A stretch of 64,000 nt of DNA from Propioniciclava sinopodophylli. GTDB lineage: Bacteria; Actinomycetota; Actinomycetes; Propionibacteriales; Propionibacteriaceae. The DNA lies in the NCBI RefSeq assembly GCF_004324755.1, contig NZ_SDMQ01000002.1, forward strand, positions 62,001-126,000, in the 5' to 3' direction. A program made the position numbers and the translations under genes. This document shows, one piece after another, positions 30,911 to 42,052 of the stretch. How positions within the stretch are numbered: position 1 is the stretch's first letter; each line of letters begins with the position of its first letter. A model generated the notes under the pieces. It saw only the letters and a program-made list of their open reading frames with translations. It was not told where the DNA came from and made no database searches.

Positions 30911-32017
30911 ATGAACTCTCGTATGAAGGGGCTCGCCGACGCTGGCGTGTCCATCTGGCTCGACGACCTCTCCCGCAGCCGTCTGCAGAGCGGCAACCTT
31001 CAGGGCCTCATCGACGACAAGTCGGTCACCGGCGTGACGACCAACCCGACGATCTTCGCCGCGGCCCTGACCGGTGGCGACCAGTACCACGCTGACATCC
31101 TCGCCCTGCCGAAGGGGACGGGCGTCCCCACCGCGATCAAGCAGCTGTGGGCCAAGGACGTCCAAGACGCCTGCGATCTCTTCAAGGGCATCTACGACGC
31201 CAGCAACGGTTACGACGGCCGCGTCTCCATCGAGGTCGCCCCCGGGCTGGCCTACGACACCCAGGCCACCATCGATGAGGCCCAGGAGCTGTACGACCTG
31301 GTCGACCGCGAGAATGTCCTCATCAAGATCCCCGCGACGATCGAGGGCCTGCCAGCGATCACCGAGACGCTCGGCCGCGGCATCTCGGTCAACGTGACCC
31401 TGATCTTCTCCGAGGATCGCTACCGCGCGGTCATGGACGCCTACCTGGCCGGCCTCGAGCAGGCCGACGCCGCCGGCAAGGACCTCTCCAAGATCCACTC
31501 GGTCGCGTCCTTCTTCATCAGCCGCGTCGATACCGAGATCGACAAGCGCCTGGACGCCATCGGCACCGACGAGGCCAAGGCGCTCAAGGGCAAGGCGGCC
31601 ATCGCCAACGGCCAGGTGGCCCTTGCCGCGTTCGAGGAGGTCTTCTCCTCCGAGCGCTTCGCGAAGCTGGAGGCCAAGGGCGCCAACAAGCAGCGTCCGC
31701 TGTGGGCGTCCACCGGCACCAAGGACCCGTCCTACTCCGACACCCTGTACGTGTCCGAGCTGGTCGCCAAGGGCGTCGTCAACACCATGCCCGAGAAGAC
31801 CCTGCTGGCCTACGCCGACCACGGCGAAATCGGTACCCCGATGGAGGGCACCGGCGCCCAGGGCAGGAAGGTGCTCGACGACATCGCCGCGGTGGGCGTC
31901 GACCTGGCCGACGTCTTCAAGGTGCTCGAGGACGAGGGCGTCCAGAAGTTCATCGCCTCGTGGGACAGCGAGCTGGTCACGGCCGTGGAGAAGGCCATCG
32001 CCTCCGCTGACAACTGA
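30911..32017 (+). CDS. tal: Transaldolase
   Basis: A 368-aa class of transaldolase typical of actinobacteria (TalB-like, longer than the enteric form). It transfers a dihydroxyacetone unit between sugar phosphates in the non-oxidative pentose phosphate pathway. The Schiff-base lysine lies in [29 protein letters not shown] near the N-terminus and [16 protein letters not shown] are family blocks. First gene of a tal-zwf-opcA-pgl run on the plus strand. Confidence 0.95.
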   Translation: MNSRMKGLADAGVSIWLDDLSRSRLQSGNLQGLIDDKSVTGVTTNPTIFAAALTGGDQYHADILALPKGTGVPTAIKQLWAKDVQDACDLFKGIYDASNGYDGRVSIEVAPGLAYDTQATIDEAQELYDLVDRENVLIKIPATIEGLPAITETLGRGISVNVTLIFSEDRYRAVMDAYLAGLEQADAAGKDLSKIHSVASFFISRVDTEIDKRLDAIGTDEAKALKGKAAIANGQVALAAFEEVFSSERFAKLEAKGANKQRPLWASTGTKDPSYSDTLYVSELVAKGVVNTMPEKTLLAYADHGEIGTPMEGTGAQGRKVLDDIAAVGVDLADVFKVLEDEGVQKFIASWDSELVTAVEKAIASADN

Positions 32018-32054
32018 CCCTCATGCGCCGGAGGGTGGGCGCTAGGGTGTCTCC

Positions 32055-33593
32055 GTGACGAGTGCTCCCTACACCAACCCCCTGCGCGATCCCCAGGATC
32101 GCCGGTTGCCGCGTGTTGCAGGCCCGTGTGCCCTCGTCATGTTCGGGGTGACCGGCGATCTTGCGCGCAAGAAGCTTCTCCCCGCCGTCTACGACCTCGC
32201 CAACCGCGGCCTGCTGCCCCCCGGGTTCAGCTTCGTCGGGTACGGTCGCCGCGACTGGGACGACGAGGCGTTCACCGACTACTTCCTCGAGTCGGTCAAG
32301 GCGAACGCCCGCACGACCTTCCGCCCCGAGGTGTGGCGCCAGCTCGCCGAGGGCATCCGCTTCGTCAGCGGCGCCTTCAACGACGACGAGGGCTTCGAGA
32401 ACCTCAAGCGCACGATCGCCGAGCTGGACGAGAGCCAGGGCACCGAGGGCAACCACGCCTTCTACCTGTCGATCCCGCCAGTGGGTTTCGACCAGGTGAT
32501 CGAGCAGCTCGACAAGCACGGCCTGGTCGACAAGACCAAGAAGAGCCCCTGGAACCGCGTCGTCATCGAGAAGCCCTTTGGCCACGACCTCGCCAGCGCC
32601 CAGGAGCTCGAGCGCAAGGTCTCCAGCGTCTTCAACACCGACTCGGTGTTCCGCATCGACCACTACCTCGGCAAGGAGACCGTCCAGAACATGCTGGCGC
32701 TCCGGTTCGCCAACCAGCTGTTCGAGCCGATGTGGAACCGCAACTACGTCAGCCACGTCCAGATCACGATGGCCGAGGACATCGGCATCGGCGGCCGCGC
32801 CGGCTACTACGACGGCATCGGGGCCGCCCGCGACGTCATCCAGAACCACCTGCTCCAACTCCTGGCCCTCGTCGCCATGGAGGAACCCGCCTCGTTCGAG
32901 GCCGGCAAGCTGCGCGCCGAGAAGGAGAAGGTCCTCGCCGCCGCCCGTGCCCCGCGCAGCCTGAAGCACCACACCGCCCGCGGCCAGTACACGGCCGGGT
33001 GGGCCGGCGCCCAGAAGGTGAGGGGCTACCTGGAGGAGGACGGCATCGCCCCCGACTCCCAGACCGAGACGTATGCCGCCTTCCGCGTCGACATCGACAA
33101 CCGCCGTTGGGCGGGCGTCCCCTTCTACCTCCGCGCCGCCAAGCGGATGCCGCGCCGCGTCACCGAGATCGCGCTCATGATGCGCCCGGCCCCGCACCTG
33201 CCTTTCCAGATGTCCGACACCGAGCAGCTGGGCGCGAACGCGCTGGTGCTGCGCATCCAGCCCAACGAGGGCATCACGCTGCGGTTCGGCGCGAAGGTGC
33301 CGGCCACCCCGATGGAGATCCGCGACGTGACGATGGACTTCGACTACGGCACCAGCTTCGCCGAGACGAGCCCCGAGGCGTACGAGCGGCTGATCCTCGA
33401 CGTCCTGCTGGGCGACCCGCCGCTGTTCCCGCAGCACCGTGAGGTCGAGCTGTCCTGGATGATCCTCGACCCGATCCTCGACTACTGGGCCGACAAGCAG
33501 CACCAGCCCGAGGCGTACGTGGCGGGCACGTGGGGCCCCCCGTCCGCCGCCGCGATGCTGGAGCGCGACGGCTTCGTGTGGCGGCGTCCGTGA
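32055..33593 (+). CDS. zwf: Glucose-6-phosphate 1-dehydrogenase
   Basis: A 512-aa enzyme that oxidises glucose 6-phosphate to 6-phosphogluconolactone, making NADPH. The nucleotide-binding GVTGDLARKKLLPA lies near residue 35, and the active-site RIDHYLGKETVQN contains the catalytic His and substrate lysine region. The GTG at 32055 follows TAGGGT (32043-32048) by exactly 6 nt, which points to a separate leaderless promoter inside the tal-zwf gap. It is followed 16 nt later by opcA, its usual assembly partner. Confidence 0.95.
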   Translation: MTSAPYTNPLRDPQDRRLPRVAGPCALVMFGVTGDLARKKLLPAVYDLANRGLLPPGFSFVGYGRRDWDDEAFTDYFLESVKANARTTFRPEVWRQLAEGIRFVSGAFNDDEGFENLKRTIAELDESQGTEGNHAFYLSIPPVGFDQVIEQLDKHGLVDKTKKSPWNRVVIEKPFGHDLASAQELERKVSSVFNTDSVFRIDHYLGKETVQNMLALRFANQLFEPMWNRNYVSHVQITMAEDIGIGGRAGYYDGIGAARDVIQNHLLQLLALVAMEEPASFEAGKLRAEKEKVLAAARAPRSLKHHTARGQYTAGWAGAQKVRGYLEEDGIAPDSQTETYAAFRVDIDNRRWAGVPFYLRAAKRMPRRVTEIALMMRPAPHLPFQMSDTEQLGANALVLRIQPNEGITLRFGAKVPATPMEIRDVTMDFDYGTSFAETSPEAYERLILDVLLGDPPLFPQHREVELSWMILDPILDYWADKQHQPEAYVAGTWGPPSAAAMLERDGFVWRRP

Positions 33594-33609
33594 AACCAGG
33601 AGGAGAACG

Positions 33610-34521
33610 ATGATCACGACCCTGAAGGACACGACGTCCGCCCAGATCCAGAACGCCATCACCAAGGCGCGGCAGAGCGTCGGCGCGGCGTCCGGGATGG
33701 TGTTCACCCTGCTGGCCATCCCGACCGCGGACGATTACGACGACGCCTTCGACGCCTGCCTCGCGGCCGGGCGGGAGCACCCCTCCCGCATCATCATCGC
33801 CACGGACGGCTCCACGCGCACCGAGAGGCTGGACGCCGAACTGCACATCGGCGACGAGATCCCCGGCGAGGTCATCGCCCTCAAGTTCCACGGCGAGCTG
33901 ATGCACCACAAGACCTCGGCGATGCTGCCGCTGCTGCTGCCCGACTCCCCCGTCATCGCGTGGTGGCCGGGCCGGGCGCCGGAGGACGCGTCGGCCGACC
34001 GCATCGGAAAGCTGGCCGGCCGCCGGATCACGGACGCCATGGGCACCGACGATCCGCTGGCCACGCTGGTGGCCCGGGCGGGCACCGTCGCCCCCGGCGA
34101 CACCGACCTCACCTGGACGCGCCTCACCCCGTGGCGCGCCCTGCTGGCCTCCGCGCTCGACAACCACCAGAGCCCCGTGGTGAGCGGCCGCGTGACGGCC
34201 GCGAACAACAACGCGGGCGGGCTCCTGCTGGCCGCCTGGCTGCGTTCGCGGCTGGGCGTCCCGGTCGACTTCGAGGCGGACGGCGGCCCCGGCGTGACCG
34301 GCGTGACCCTCTCCACCGAGGACGGCGACATCACCCTCAAGCGCCCCGACGGCAAGATGGCCACGTTCACCGCGCCCCGGACGCCGCCCCGCTCCGTCGC
34401 GCTGCGCCGCCGCGAGGTCAGCGCCCTGCTCAGCGAGGAGCTGCGCCGTCTCGACACCGACAAGGTCTTCCTGGAGTCGATGGCGTGCCTCCCCTCGACC
34501 GTCAACGGGAACGAGGGCTGA
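33610..34521 (+). CDS. opcA: OpcA, glucose-6-phosphate dehydrogenase assembly protein
   Basis: A 303-aa OpcA family protein, an allosteric/assembly factor that stimulates Zwf in cyanobacteria and actinobacteria. Typical blocks: RIIIATDGSTRTERLDAELHIG, ALKFHGELMHHKTSAMLPLLLPDSPV, WWPGRAPEDAS and the C-terminal LRRREVSALLSEELRRLD. The ATG follows an AGGAG SD. It is placed between zwf and pgl with almost no spacing (1 nt to the pgl ATG), so the three gene products are made together. Confidence 0.92.
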   Translation: MITTLKDTTSAQIQNAITKARQSVGAASGMVFTLLAIPTADDYDDAFDACLAAGREHPSRIIIATDGSTRTERLDAELHIGDEIPGEVIALKFHGELMHHKTSAMLPLLLPDSPVIAWWPGRAPEDASADRIGKLAGRRITDAMGTDDPLATLVARAGTVAPGDTDLTWTRLTPWRALLASALDNHQSPVVSGRVTAANNNAGGLLLAAWLRSRLGVPVDFEADGGPGVTGVTLSTEDGDITLKRPDGKMATFTAPRTPPRSVALRRREVSALLSEELRRLDTDKVFLESMACLPSTVNGNEG

Positions 34522-34522
34522 C

Positions 34523-35251
34523 ATGGACGAGATCCAACGCTGGGCCACCGGCACCGACCTCACCGACGGCGTCGCCGAACGGCTGATGGCGCGCCTCGTC
34601 GAGTTGCAAGCCACCACCGACCGCTCGGTGCACCTGTGCCTCACTGGCGGCCGCATCGCCAACCGCATCTACTCGGCATTCGCCGACCTCGTCGAGGGCT
34701 CCGGGCTGGACACGTCCCGCATCGAGCTGTGGTGGGGCGACGAGCGCTTCGTCCCGACCGAGGACCCGGACCGCAACGCCGGCCACACCTTGGCGATCCT
34801 CGCCCGGACGCTGCAGGTCACCCCGGCGCACACGCACGCCATGTCGGCCGCGGACGGGGTCACCGACAACGAAGCCTCGGCGCTCACCTACGCCAAGGAG
34901 CTGGGCGACACGGTGTTCGACATCTGCCTGCTCGGCATGGGCGAGGACGGGCACGTGGCGTCCATCTTCCCGAACCATCCCTCGTTCGAGGAAACGACGC
35001 ACACGGTCATCGGGGTGAACGACTCCCCCAAGCCGCCCAGCTCACGCATCAGCCTCACGGTGCCGACGCTCAGCCGCAGCCGCGAGGTGTGGTTCCTGCT
35101 CAGCGGGGCGGAGAAGGCGGACGCCGTGGCGCGCGCCTACGCCGGCGACCCGACCCTGCCGGGCGGGGTCGTCCGCGGGCGCGAGCGCACGCTGTGGATC
35201 GTGGATCGGGCGGCTGGGGCCGGCCTTCCCCACCACGAGTGCACCTTCTGA
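34523..35251 (+). CDS. pgl: 6-phosphogluconolactonase (DevB type)
   Basis: A 242-aa lactonase that hydrolyses 6-phosphoglucono-lactone to 6-phosphogluconate. It carries the NagB/DevB fold motifs LCLTGGRIANRIYSAF, WWGDERFVPTEDPDRNAG, and LLGMGEDGHVASIFPNH with the catalytic GEDGH. Ends 17 nt from the convergent rbpA. Completes the oxidative branch from glucose 6-phosphate. The 6-phosphogluconate dehydrogenase gene is not in this window. Confidence 0.93.
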   Translation: MDEIQRWATGTDLTDGVAERLMARLVELQATTDRSVHLCLTGGRIANRIYSAFADLVEGSGLDTSRIELWWGDERFVPTEDPDRNAGHTLAILARTLQVTPAHTHAMSAADGVTDNEASALTYAKELGDTVFDICLLGMGEDGHVASIFPNHPSFEETTHTVIGVNDSPKPPSSRISLTVPTLSRSREVWFLLSGAEKADAVARAYAGDPTLPGGVVRGRERTLWIVDRAAGAGLPHHECTF

Positions 35252-35268
35252 GCCTGGCGGCTCCCGGG

Positions 35269-35625
35269 TCAGTAGATGACCTCGCCGGCGGCGCGACGGG
35301 CGCGCAGGCCGGCCAGCGCCTCGGCCAGGATGGCCTCGGCCTCGGCGTCCGTACGGCGCTCCTTCACGTAGGCGAGGTGCGTCTTGTACGGGGTGATCTT
35401 CGGCGGGGGCGGTGGGTTCTCCGAGTCCAGGTTGGCCGGCAACCCGCAGCGGGGGCAGTCCCACTCCTCGGGGAGCACGGCGTCCGCAGCGAAGGCGGGG
35501 CGCGTCTCGTGCCCGTTGCTGCAGTAGAAGGACACGTACAGGCGAGGCGCGGAATCGCCGCGCTCGGCCTCGCCCATGGGACCCGCACCGACGCGGCTGC
35601 CACGGATGGCGCTACCACCGACCAC
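35269..35625 (-). CDS. rbpA: RNA polymerase-binding protein RbpA
   Basis: A 118-aa actinobacterial transcription factor that binds the principal sigma factor and stabilises open complexes. It shows the zinc-binding pattern YCSNGHETRPAF ... WDCPRCGLPA and a C-terminal sigma-interaction helix (EAILAEALAGLRARRA). Starts at GTG 35625 with an SD AAGGAG. The neighbours secG, tpi and pgk on the same strand are the usual actinobacterial order. Confidence 0.93.
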   Translation of the reverse strand: MVGGSAIRGSRVGAGPMGEAERGDSAPRLYVSFYCSNGHETRPAFAADAVLPEEWDCPRCGLPANLDSENPPPPPKITPYKTHLAYVKERRTDAEAEAILAEALAGLRARRAAGEVIY

Positions 35626-35673
35626 TGTTGAGAACTCCTTGGCTCGTTGCTGAGTAGAGGGTTGCCGCCGGCC

Positions 35674-35955
35674 TCAGCCGAGGACGCCCACGTCGGGGAA
35701 CCAGCGGTAGAGGGCGAGCAACAAAAGGATGCTCGCCAGCCAGACCAGGCCGATGACGATCGTCAACCGGTCCAGGTTCCGCTCGGCGACCGAGGAGCCC
35801 CCCATGGTGGTGGACATGCCGCCACCGAAGAGGTCGGACATGCCGCCGCCCCGGTTCTTGTGGAGCAGCACGAACATGGCCAGGGCCAGGGAGGTCACGA
35901 CGAGGAGGATCGAGACAGTCAAGATCGGCCAGGTCATGAGGGGAGCGATGGTCAC
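35674..35955 (-). CDS. secG: SecG preprotein translocase subunit
   Basis: A 93-aa SecG with two transmembrane helices (about 10-30 and 60-82) joined by the Gly/Ser-rich loop HKNRGGGMSDLFGGG, which is diagnostic for the family. The GTG at 35955 lies 6 nt after TAGAAT (rc of 35962-35967). This supports it as a leaderless start over the ATG 18 nt downstream. Separated from tpiA by a hairpin. Confidence 0.9.
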   Translation of the reverse strand: MTIAPLMTWPILTVSILLVVTSLALAMFVLLHKNRGGGMSDLFGGGMSTTMGGSSVAERNLDRLTIVIGLVWLASILLLLALYRWFPDVGVLG

Positions 35956-35977
35956 CGCACGATTCTAACCCACGCAC

Positions 35978-36011
35978 AAGGGGCCGATGACCATGTGGTC
36001 ACCGGCCCCTT
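35978..36011 (-). terminator. Hairpin between tpiA and secG
   Basis: A 9-bp stem (AAGGGGCCG with CGGCCCCTT) continues, after one mismatch, into a 5-bp inner stem with a 4-nt loop. It lies 20 nt after the tpiA stop and just upstream of the secG promoter, so it probably ends the gap-pgk-tpiA transcript. No U-tract. Confidence 0.65.
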
Positions 36012-36031
36012 GGCTCGTGCTGAGAGGTGTC

Positions 36032-36814
36032 TCAGTTCTGATAGAAGAGGACGATCTTGGCGAACTCCTCCGGGTCGAGGCTCGCCCCGCCGACCAGAGC
36101 GCCGTCGACGTCGGTCTGGGCCATGATGTCGACGATGTTGCCGGACTTCACCGATCCGCCGTACTGGATGCGGACGGCGTCCGCGGCCTCCTGGCCAACG
36201 AGCTCGGCCACGCGGGCACGGATCGCTCCACAGACCTCCTGCGCGTCGTCGGGGGTCGCGACCTCGCCGGTGCCGATGGCCCAGACGGGCTCGTAGGCGA
36301 TGACGAGGGAGCCGACCTGCTCACCCGACAGGTCCGCAAGGACCTTGTCGACCTGGGCGAGCACGAACGGGACCTGCTCGCCGGCCTTGCGGACGTCGAG
36401 CTTCTCCCCCACGCAGATGATCGGCGTCATCCCCGCCGCGAGGACGACCTTCGCCTTCTCGTTGATCAGCTCGTCGCTCTCCGCGTGGTAGTCGCGACGC
36501 TCGGAGTGGCCGACGACCACGTACGAACAGTTGAGCTTGGCCAGCATCTCGGCCGAGATCTCACCGGTGTAGGCGCCCGACGCGTGCACCGAGACGTCCT
36601 GCGCGCCGTAGGTGAGCGGCAGCTTGTCGCCCTCCACCAGCGTCTGGACGGTGCGCAGGTCGGTGAACGGCACGATGACCGCGGCCTGGGCCTGCTCGGG
36701 GTCGTACTTCGCGTCCTTCAAGGACCACGCCAGCTTCTGGACGACGCCAGCCGCCTCGACGTGGTTGAGGTTCATCTTCCAGTTGCCCGCCATGAGCGGG
36801 GTGCGATTCGACAC
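36032..36814 (-). CDS. tpiA: Triosephosphate isomerase
   Basis: A 260-aa TIM that interconverts dihydroxyacetone phosphate and glyceraldehyde 3-phosphate. Landmarks are AGNWKMN near the start (lysine), [12 protein letters not shown] with the catalytic His, and [11 protein letters not shown] with the catalytic Glu. The phosphate-binding GGSVK lies near the C-terminus. Starts at GTG 36814, 6 nt after pgk, with an SD GAAGGGA. Confidence 0.96.
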   Translation of the reverse strand: MSNRTPLMAGNWKMNLNHVEAAGVVQKLAWSLKDAKYDPEQAQAAVIVPFTDLRTVQTLVEGDKLPLTYGAQDVSVHASGAYTGEISAEMLAKLNCSYVVVGHSERRDYHAESDELINEKAKVVLAAGMTPIICVGEKLDVRKAGEQVPFVLAQVDKVLADLSGEQVGSLVIAYEPVWAIGTGEVATPDDAQEVCGAIRARVAELVGQEAADAVRIQYGGSVKSGNIVDIMAQTDVDGALVGGASLDPEEFAKIVLFYQN

Positions 36815-36820
36815 CGTTGA

Positions 36821-38023
36821 TCAGTTCCCTTCGAGGACGTCGAGGCCCGGGAGCGTCTTGCCCTCCAGGTACTCCAGCGACGCGCCGCCGCCGGTCGAGA
36901 TGTGGCCGAACGCGTCATCGGGGAAGCCGAGCTGGCGGACGGCCGCGGCGGAGTCACCGCCACCGACGACGGTGAACGCGTCGGTGTCGGCCAGCGCCTG
37001 GGCGACGGCCTTGGTGCCGGCGGCGAAGTCATCGACCTCGAACACGCCCATCGGGCCGTTCCAGAAGACGGTCTTCGCGCCCATGATTGCGTCGGCGTAC
37101 GCCTTGGCGGTCTCGGGGCCGATGTCGAGGCCCATCTGATCGGCCGGCATCGAGTCGGACGCCACGGTGGTCTTCTCGAAGGGGCCGTCCCCGGACGGGA
37201 AGCTCGGCGACACGACGGCATCGGACGGGATGAGGAGCCCCTTGCCTGCAGCCTCGGCATCCTTCATGTAGCCGGTGACGGTGTCGATCTTCTCGGCGTC
37301 CAGCAGCGAGGTGCCGACCTCGTAGCCCTTGGCCTTCAGGAAGGTGTAGCCCATCCCGCCACCGATGATCAGGGTGTCGGCGACCTTGAGCAGGTTGTCG
37401 ATGACCGACAGCTTGTCGGCGACCTTGGCGCCGCCGAGGACGACGACGTAGGGGCGCTGGGGGGTCTCGGTGAGCTTCTTCAGCACCTCGACCTCCTTGG
37501 CGACGAGGTGGCCGGCCGCGTTCGGCAGCAGCTTGGCGACGTCGTAGACCGAGGCCTGCTTGCGGTGCACGACGCCGAAGCCGTCGGAGACGAACACGTC
37601 GCCGAACTCGGCGTACTTGGCCGCGAGGGCCTCGCGCTCGGCGTCCACCTTGGACTCCTCGGCGGGCTCGTAGCGGACGTTCTCGAGCATGACGATGTCG
37701 CCTTCGGCCATGCCGGCGACGGCCCCCTTGGCGGACTCGCCGACGACGTCACCGGCGAGGGTGACCTTGGCGTCGATGAGCTCCCCCAGCCGCTTGGCGG
37801 CCGGGGCGAGCGAGTACTTCGGGTTGACCTCACCCTTGGGGCGACCCAGGTGAGCCATCACGACGACCTTCGCGCCGGCCTCCGTGAGCTGCTTGAGCGT
37901 CGGGAGGGCCGCCTTGATCCGGCCGTCGTCGGTGATGGTCTCGCCGTCCAGCGGGACATTGAAATCGCAGCGGATCAGGACGCGCTTGCCCTTGAGATCC
38001 CCGAGATCGTTGATGGACTTCAC
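36821..38023 (-). CDS. pgk: Phosphoglycerate kinase
   Basis: A 400-aa glycolytic kinase that makes ATP and 3-phosphoglycerate from 1,3-bisphosphoglycerate. It has [29 protein letters not shown], the hinge and nucleotide region [19 protein letters not shown], and [16 protein letters not shown] with DHIS-like [17 protein letters not shown] at the C-terminus. Starts at GTG 38023 with SD AAAGG. Middle gene of gap-pgk-tpiA. Confidence 0.96.
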   Translation of the reverse strand: MKSINDLGDLKGKRVLIRCDFNVPLDGETITDDGRIKAALPTLKQLTEAGAKVVVMAHLGRPKGEVNPKYSLAPAAKRLGELIDAKVTLAGDVVGESAKGAVAGMAEGDIVMLENVRYEPAEESKVDAEREALAAKYAEFGDVFVSDGFGVVHRKQASVYDVAKLLPNAAGHLVAKEVEVLKKLTETPQRPYVVVLGGAKVADKLSVIDNLLKVADTLIIGGGMGYTFLKAKGYEVGTSLLDAEKIDTVTGYMKDAEAAGKGLLIPSDAVVSPSFPSGDGPFEKTTVASDSMPADQMGLDIGPETAKAYADAIMGAKTVFWNGPMGVFEVDDFAAGTKAVAQALADTDAFTVVGGGDSAAAVRQLGFPDDAFGHISTGGGASLEYLEGKTLPGLDVLEGN

Positions 38024-38062
38024 CTGGGTTCGCCTTTCAGGATGCGGTTGGGTTGAGGACGA

Positions 38063-40218
<2,156 letters not shown>

Positions 40219-40228
40219 GCGGGCCAGC

Positions 40229-41185
40229 CTAACGTCCCATCAAATCGGCATAGACGCCGGCGAGACGGTTGACGTCGTGCCGGGGCCTGCCGTCGGTGGC
40301 CCGGACGGGCGTGACCACCAGCTCGGCCCCGAGCGAGGCGGCGTAGGTGGCCAGGTGCTTGTCGCCTCGGGCGTAGGTGGGGTCGCAGACGATGGTGTCC
40401 AGGCGCAGCCGGGGCGCGTGGTCGGCCAAGGCCTCCAGGTGGGTGGACGCCGTGAAGCCGGCCGTCTCGTCGGCCGCCACGAGGTTCAGGGTGAGGATGC
40501 GGCGGGCGTTCGTGGTGACGATGGCCTCGCCCAGTTCGGGGACCAGCAGGTGCACCAGCACGGACGTGAACCACGAGCCGGGCCCGAGCACCACGAAGTC
40601 GGCGGCGTGGATGGCCTCGACCGTCTCCGGGCAGGCGGGCGGGGCCGAGGGCAGCAGCCGCACCTCGCGGACGACGCCCGGGCACTTCGCCACCCGCGCT
40701 TGCCCGCGGATGTGGGTGACCTCGTCGGGGCGCTCCGGGTCGACGCCGATCACGTCCGCCTCGATCTCCAGCGGGACAGCCGCCATCGGCAGCACGCGGC
40801 CCTGGACGCCCAACAGCTTGGCCACCATGTCCAGCCCGGAGACGGGGTCACCGAGGCGCTCCCAGATGCCGGCGATCAGCAGGTTGCCGATGGCGTGGCC
40901 GGCCAGTGGGCCCTCGCCGCCGAACCGGGACTGCAGCACGTCGGCCCACATGCGGCCCTCGCGGTCGTCGCCGCAGAGGGCGGCCAGGGCCATCCGCAGA
41001 TCGCCGGGCGGCAGGATGTCGAACTGGGCGCGCAGGCGTCCGGACGACCCCCCGTCGTCTGCGACCGTCACGACGGCGGTGAGGTCACTGGTGACGCGCC
41101 GCAGCGCGCGCAGGGACGCGGCCAGGCCGTGCCCTCCCCCCATCGCGACGACGGCGGGCAACCCCGGGTCGAGCGTCGGGGTCAT
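40229..41185 (-). CDS. yvcK: YvcK/CofD-like UDP-GlcNAc-binding protein
   Basis: A 318-aa protein of the YvcK (GlmR) family, CofD-like fold. Relatives bind UDP-GlcNAc and influence peptidoglycan precursor supply and gluconeogenic growth. It has the N-terminal [29 protein letters not shown] and [20 protein letters not shown] blocks. The ATG overlaps the rapZ stop (ATGA), as in other rapZ-yvcK-whiA clusters. Confidence 0.93.
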   Translation of the reverse strand: MTPTLDPGLPAVVAMGGGHGLAASLRALRRVTSDLTAVVTVADDGGSSGRLRAQFDILPPGDLRMALAALCGDDREGRMWADVLQSRFGGEGPLAGHAIGNLLIAGIWERLGDPVSGLDMVAKLLGVQGRVLPMAAVPLEIEADVIGVDPERPDEVTHIRGQARVAKCPGVVREVRLLPSAPPACPETVEAIHAADFVVLGPGSWFTSVLVHLLVPELGEAIVTTNARRILTLNLVAADETAGFTASTHLEALADHAPRLRLDTIVCDPTYARGDKHLATYAASLGAELVVTPVRATDGRPRHDVNRLAGVYADLMGR

Positions 41186-42045
41186 TCCAGCCCCAGGTCC
41201 CTGTGCAGCACATGGACGCCGTAGCCCGCCTCCCGCAGGCGTCGGGACAGCTCCTCCGACATCGCCGTCGAACGGTGCTTGCCGCCCGTGCAGCCCACCG
41301 CGACCGTGGCCAACCGCTTGCCCTCACGCTCGTAGCCGGGCATGACCGTGCGCAGCATCGCCTCGACCGAGTCGAGCCAGGGACCGGCGGCGTCCTGCCC
41401 GAGCACGTACGAGGACACCGACTTGGACAGGCCGGTCTGCGGGCGCAGTTCCGGCACCCAGTGCGGGTTCGGCAGGAAGCGTACGTCGAGCACCATGTCG
41501 GCGTCGATCGGGATGCCGTTCTTGAAGCCGAACGACATGACGGTGAGGCGCAACTCCCGGTCGTCCGAGGTGTTGAAGGCGTACGCAACTCGGTTGGCCA
41601 GCTGGTGCACGTTGATGTCGGAGGTGTCGATCACCAGGTCGGCAGCGCCGCGCAGGGTGGCCAGCAGGTGGCGCTCGCGGCGGATACCGTCCAGCAGCCG
41701 TCCGTCGCCCTGCAGTGGGTGCGGACGCCGGACGTGCTCCTGGCGCTTCACGATGACCTGGTCGGACGCCTCCAGGAACAGGATCTGCGGCCACACGCCG
41801 TGGGCGTTCAAGGCGTCGAAGGCGGCCGGGATCTGGTCGAACTCAGAGCGGGTACGCACGTCGAGGACGACCGCGACCTTGTCGAAGCCGGAGTCTGTGA
41901 CGGTCTGGACGAGCTCGTCCAGCAGGGTGGGCGGCAGGTTGTCGACGACGTACCAGCCGAGGTCCTCCAGGGCGTGGGCCGCAGTGCGGCGTCCGGCGCC
42001 CGACATTCCGGTGATGGCGACGAAGCGGGTGGAGGGAACGCTCAT
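41182..42045 (-). CDS. rapZ: RapZ-family nucleotide-binding protein
   Basis: A 287-aa RapZ/YvcJ family P-loop protein. The Walker A reads GMSGAGRRTAA, with Arg in place of the usual Lys, as is common in actinobacterial homologues. The C-terminal half contains HKSTAMSEELSRRL-like CTGGKHRSTAM. In E. coli RapZ guides RNase to GlmZ sRNA. The actinobacterial role is not known to involve that RNA. Starts 7 nt after the uvrC stop, so it may be cotranscribed with uvrC. Confidence 0.92.
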   Translation of the reverse strand: MSVPSTRFVAITGMSGAGRRTAAHALEDLGWYVVDNLPPTLLDELVQTVTDSGFDKVAVVLDVRTRSEFDQIPAAFDALNAHGVWPQILFLEASDQVIVKRQEHVRRPHPLQGDGRLLDGIRRERHLLATLRGAADLVIDTSDINVHQLANRVAYAFNTSDDRELRLTVMSFGFKNGIPIDADMVLDVRFLPNPHWVPELRPQTGLSKSVSSYVLGQDAAGPWLDSVEAMLRTVMPGYEREGKRLATVAVGCTGGKHRSTAMSEELSRRLREAGYGVHVLHRDLGLE

Positions 42046-42052
42046 GCCGCCA

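Noticed and set aside
30583-31095. Protein-coding repeat gene across array 4 (translating to GALGAHHRGS-like repeats)
   Set aside because: A 22-bp period shifts frame at each unit, so no frame gives a stable repeat peptide. No start signal is present.
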